A stretch of DNA of 64,000 nt from Candidatus Thermoflexus tengchongensis (lineage in GTDB: Bacteria; Chloroflexota; Anaerolineae; Thermoflexales; Thermoflexaceae), in contig JAEVEX010000023.1 of the NCBI GenBank assembly GCA_016842085.1, positions 1 to 64,000 on the forward strand. The letters are read 5' to 3'. Shown piece by piece: positions 62,074-64,000 of the stretch; the stretch's first letter is position 1, and each line of letters begins with the position of its first letter. Below the pieces are notes generated by a model. It worked only from the letters and a program-made list of their open reading frames with translations, did not search any database and was not told where the DNA came from. A program made the position numbers and the translations under genes.

Positions 62074-63906
62074 CTAAATCGCTCTCCCTTCGAACTGGCT
62101 CATGTAGAGGCGATAGAAAACGCCGCGCCGGGCAAGAAGATCGCGAAATGTCCCCGCCTCGACGATCGCCCCATCCTGCAGAACGAGGATCCAGTCGGCA
62201 TCGCGAACCGTGCTGAGGCGGTGGGCGATGATCAGGCTGGTCCGTCCCTCGCGCAAACGCCGGAGCGCCTGCTGGACCTGGAGCTCCGTGCGGGGATCCA
62301 CGCTGCTGGTCGCCTCATCCAGGATGAGAACAGCCGGATCCGTCAGGAGGACCCGCGCGATGGCCAGCAGCTGGCGCTGCCCGCGGCTCAGGTTGCTACC
62401 CTGCTCGGAGAGAACAGTGACGTAACCGTGAGGCAGCTGGCGGATGAACACGTCGGCCCCTGCCAGCTGCGCCGCCCGGATGACCTCCTCATCGGAAGCC
62501 CCCGGGCGTCCATAACGGATGTTCTCCATCACTGTGGCGGCGAACAGGAAAGCATCCTGGAGCACCACCCCTATCTGCTGGCGCAGATCCCCACGGCGCA
62601 CCTCTCGGATATCGTATCCATCCAGGCAGATGGAGCCATGCTCGGCTTCGTAGAAGCGCAGGAGCAGGTTGGCCAGGGTGGTCTTCCCCGCCCCGGTGGG
62701 CCCTACGATGGCGACGGTCTGGCCGGGGCGGACGTGGAAAGAAATGTTTCGCAGCACGGGCACCCCCGGCACATACTCGAAGCTCAGGTCCTTTACGCAG
62801 AGCTCTCCGCGCACGCGATCCAGGGACACCGCATCCGGCGGATCCGGGGGCTCCGGGGGAAGATCCAGGATCTCGAAGACCCGCTCCGCGCCGGCCAGCG
62901 CGGCCTGGAGGGCATTGTAGATGCTGGAGATCTGCCGCAGGGGCTGAACGAAGGCCCGCGCGTAGCTGATGAACGCTACAATGGTCCCCACCGTTGCCGC
63001 CCCCCGCAGGGCGAGCCATCCACCCAGGCCGGCGATGAGGATGACGAAGAGGTTCCCCAGCTGGTTGGTCAGAGGCATCAGCAGGAGGGCGTAGGTGTTC
63101 GCCCGAACCGCCGATTCATACACGGCCTGATTGCGGCTCCGGAAGGTCTGGATCAGCCGCTCGCGGCCGCGGAAGGCGCGGATCACCCGGATCCCACTGA
63201 TGGATTCCTCGACCACACTGCTCAGCTCCCCCAGGTTCCGCTGGAGCTGCCGGAACTCCCGTCGGGTAGCGCGGGTGATCCAGGCTGTGGAGCCGATCAT
63301 CAGTGGCCCCATGACGAGGGAGGCCATGGCCAGCACGGGATTGAGGAGGAACATGGCGATCATGAGGCCGGCAAGGGATAACAGGCTGGCCGCCATGCCG
63401 ATGAGGTTCTGGGAGATCGCTTGATGGACCGCATCGATATCGTTGATCAGCCGGCTGATCAGTTCGCCGGCCGGGCGCATATCAAAGAAGCGGAGAGGCA
63501 GGCGCTGGAGGTGATCGAACAGATCCTGGCGCATCCGCTGCAGAGCCCGCGGGGAGATCCCGGCCATCAGCATGCCGGAGACCGCGTCCGAAGAGCTGCC
63601 GAGGAGGAAGGCCAGCAGCATCGCCAGGACCATGCGGACCATGCCGGCGGTGTCGCGATGGATCGTCCAGGAGTCGACGGCGCGCCCGACGAGATAGGGG
63701 CCGATCAGGTTGGCCACCGTGGAGATCGACACCAGGGCCCCCACCCCTGCCAGGCGAGCCCGGTAAGGGCGCAGGTATCGAAGCAGCCGGCGCATGGCCT
63801 GGAGGGGATCCCGCGCCTGTTCCAGGCGCGATGGGCGATCGGTTCCTCGCCGTTGCGAGACCACCCGCTCGACCGTCGAAGTTGCCCGCCGGATCCCCCA
63901 CATCAT
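62074..63906 (-). CDS. ABC exporter, fused membrane and ATPase domains
   Basis: 610 residues. The membrane domain (about 40-340, six spans) is followed by an ATPase: Walker A VGPTGAGKTT, Q-loop GVVLQDAFLF, signature NLSRGQRQLLAIARVLL, Walker B AVLILDEATSSVD and H-loop SLIIAHRLSTV. The start ATG at 63906 overlaps the stop of an upstream ABC gene, suggesting a heterodimeric multidrug or lipid exporter of the BmrCD type. Confidence 0.92.
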   Translation of the reverse strand: MMWGIRRATSTVERVVSQRRGTDRPSRLEQARDPLQAMRRLLRYLRPYRARLAGVGALVSISTVANLIGPYLVGRAVDSWTIHRDTAGMVRMVLAMLLAFLLGSSSDAVSGMLMAGISPRALQRMRQDLFDHLQRLPLRFFDMRPAGELISRLINDIDAVHQAISQNLIGMAASLLSLAGLMIAMFLLNPVLAMASLVMGPLMIGSTAWITRATRREFRQLQRNLGELSSVVEESISGIRVIRAFRGRERLIQTFRSRNQAVYESAVRANTYALLLMPLTNQLGNLFVILIAGLGGWLALRGAATVGTIVAFISYARAFVQPLRQISSIYNALQAALAGAERVFEILDLPPEPPDPPDAVSLDRVRGELCVKDLSFEYVPGVPVLRNISFHVRPGQTVAIVGPTGAGKTTLANLLLRFYEAEHGSICLDGYDIREVRRGDLRQQIGVVLQDAFLFAATVMENIRYGRPGASDEEVIRAAQLAGADVFIRQLPHGYVTVLSEQGSNLSRGQRQLLAIARVLLTDPAVLILDEATSSVDPRTELQVQQALRRLREGRTSLIIAHRLSTVRDADWILVLQDGAIVEAGTFRDLLARRGVFYRLYMSQFEGRAI

Positions 63907-64000
63907 CCGGCCACCTCCAGGATCTCCTCGTCGATCTGCGCTGCGTAGATCTCCCGGTAGAGGGAGCAGGAACCCAGCAACTCCGCATGGGTGCCGATCC
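63903..64000 (-). CDS. C-terminus of a second ABC exporter gene, cut by the window edge
   Basis: The frame reads IGTHAELLGSCSLYREIYAA and QIDEEILEVAG before the stop, the usual last 30 residues of an ABC exporter ATPase (GTHxELL...YRxIY). Its TGA overlaps the next gene's ATG. It is most likely the other half of the heterodimeric exporter. Confidence 0.85.
   Translation of the reverse strand, partial: IGTHAELLGSCSLYREIYAAQIDEEILEVAG

Noticed and set aside
1..64000. tRNA or rRNA genes
   Set aside because: I found no cloverleaf with a GGTTCGAATCC-type arm and no rRNA-like stretch on either strand by reading; an actual tRNAscan or Infernal run would be decisive.

Overview
The window looks like a chromosomal segment of a high-GC, probably thermophilic bacterium, most plausibly a Chloroflexota member of the Thermoflexus/Anaerolineae type. 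This is inference from gene content and style: Pro/Thr-rich lipoproteins, DUF3179, multi-GAF kinases, GH63 and GH15 enzymes, many PIN-type toxin-antitoxin (TA) modules and palindromic repeats. No rRNA or tRNA gene was seen, so the taxonomy is not proven.

Layout. 0-8 kb: a ClpP-like protease, a GH63 hydrolase, then a zwf-gnd-glucoamylase operon in which gnd carries an in-frame TAA, and a DUF981 membrane protein. 8-14 kb: a creatininase-family gene converges on a six-gene minus-strand operon: SorC regulator, KDPG-type aldolase, phosphotriesterase-family lactonase and an ascorbate-type PTS (IIB, IIA, IIC). 14-17.5 kb: a decay zone with a frameshifted aminotransferase, a DUF3179 gene with an internal deletion abutting a Crp/Fnr regulator, small redox genes, unrecognised fragments and two copies of a palindrome.

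17.6-33.5 kb: the outstanding region, a minus-strand five-gene putative antiphage operon. In transcription order it encodes a SNF2 helicase, a very large Eco57I/PglX-like adenine methylase, an unrecognised protein with an HhH and a PD-(D/E)xK-like signature, a DUF262-DUF1524 (GmrSD-like) nuclease, and a DEAD/H helicase-DUF1998 protein with a C-terminal nuclease-like domain. The operon is peppered with hairpin repeats built from 7-bp units (GAGTGGC and variants). Five hairpins sit in the methylase reading frame without breaking it. A further pair of arms brackets a nested gene for a four-helix-bundle (23S rRNA intervening-sequence type) protein with its own ribosome binding site. IS630 relics lie at the upstream edge.

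34-47.5 kb: a coiled-coil protein, a GAF sensor kinase, an ahcY fragment, class I ribonucleotide reductase genes (the R2 subunit has Phe at the radical Tyr position, so class Ic-like) behind a cobalamin riboswitch, and an AAA ATPase. Two TA cassettes are each bounded by long perfect direct repeats (55 and 62 bp).

47.5-59.5 kb: a minus-strand operon of an IclR regulator, two acyl-CoA dehydrogenase-like proteins, a class III aminotransferase, a CaiB/BaiF CoA transferase, a C45 acyltransferase/amidase and a complete peptide-type ABC importer. It is probably a catabolic route for an imported N-acyl or peptide-like compound. 60-64 kb: a lipoprotein, an MFS exporter and ABC exporter genes, the last cut by the window edge.
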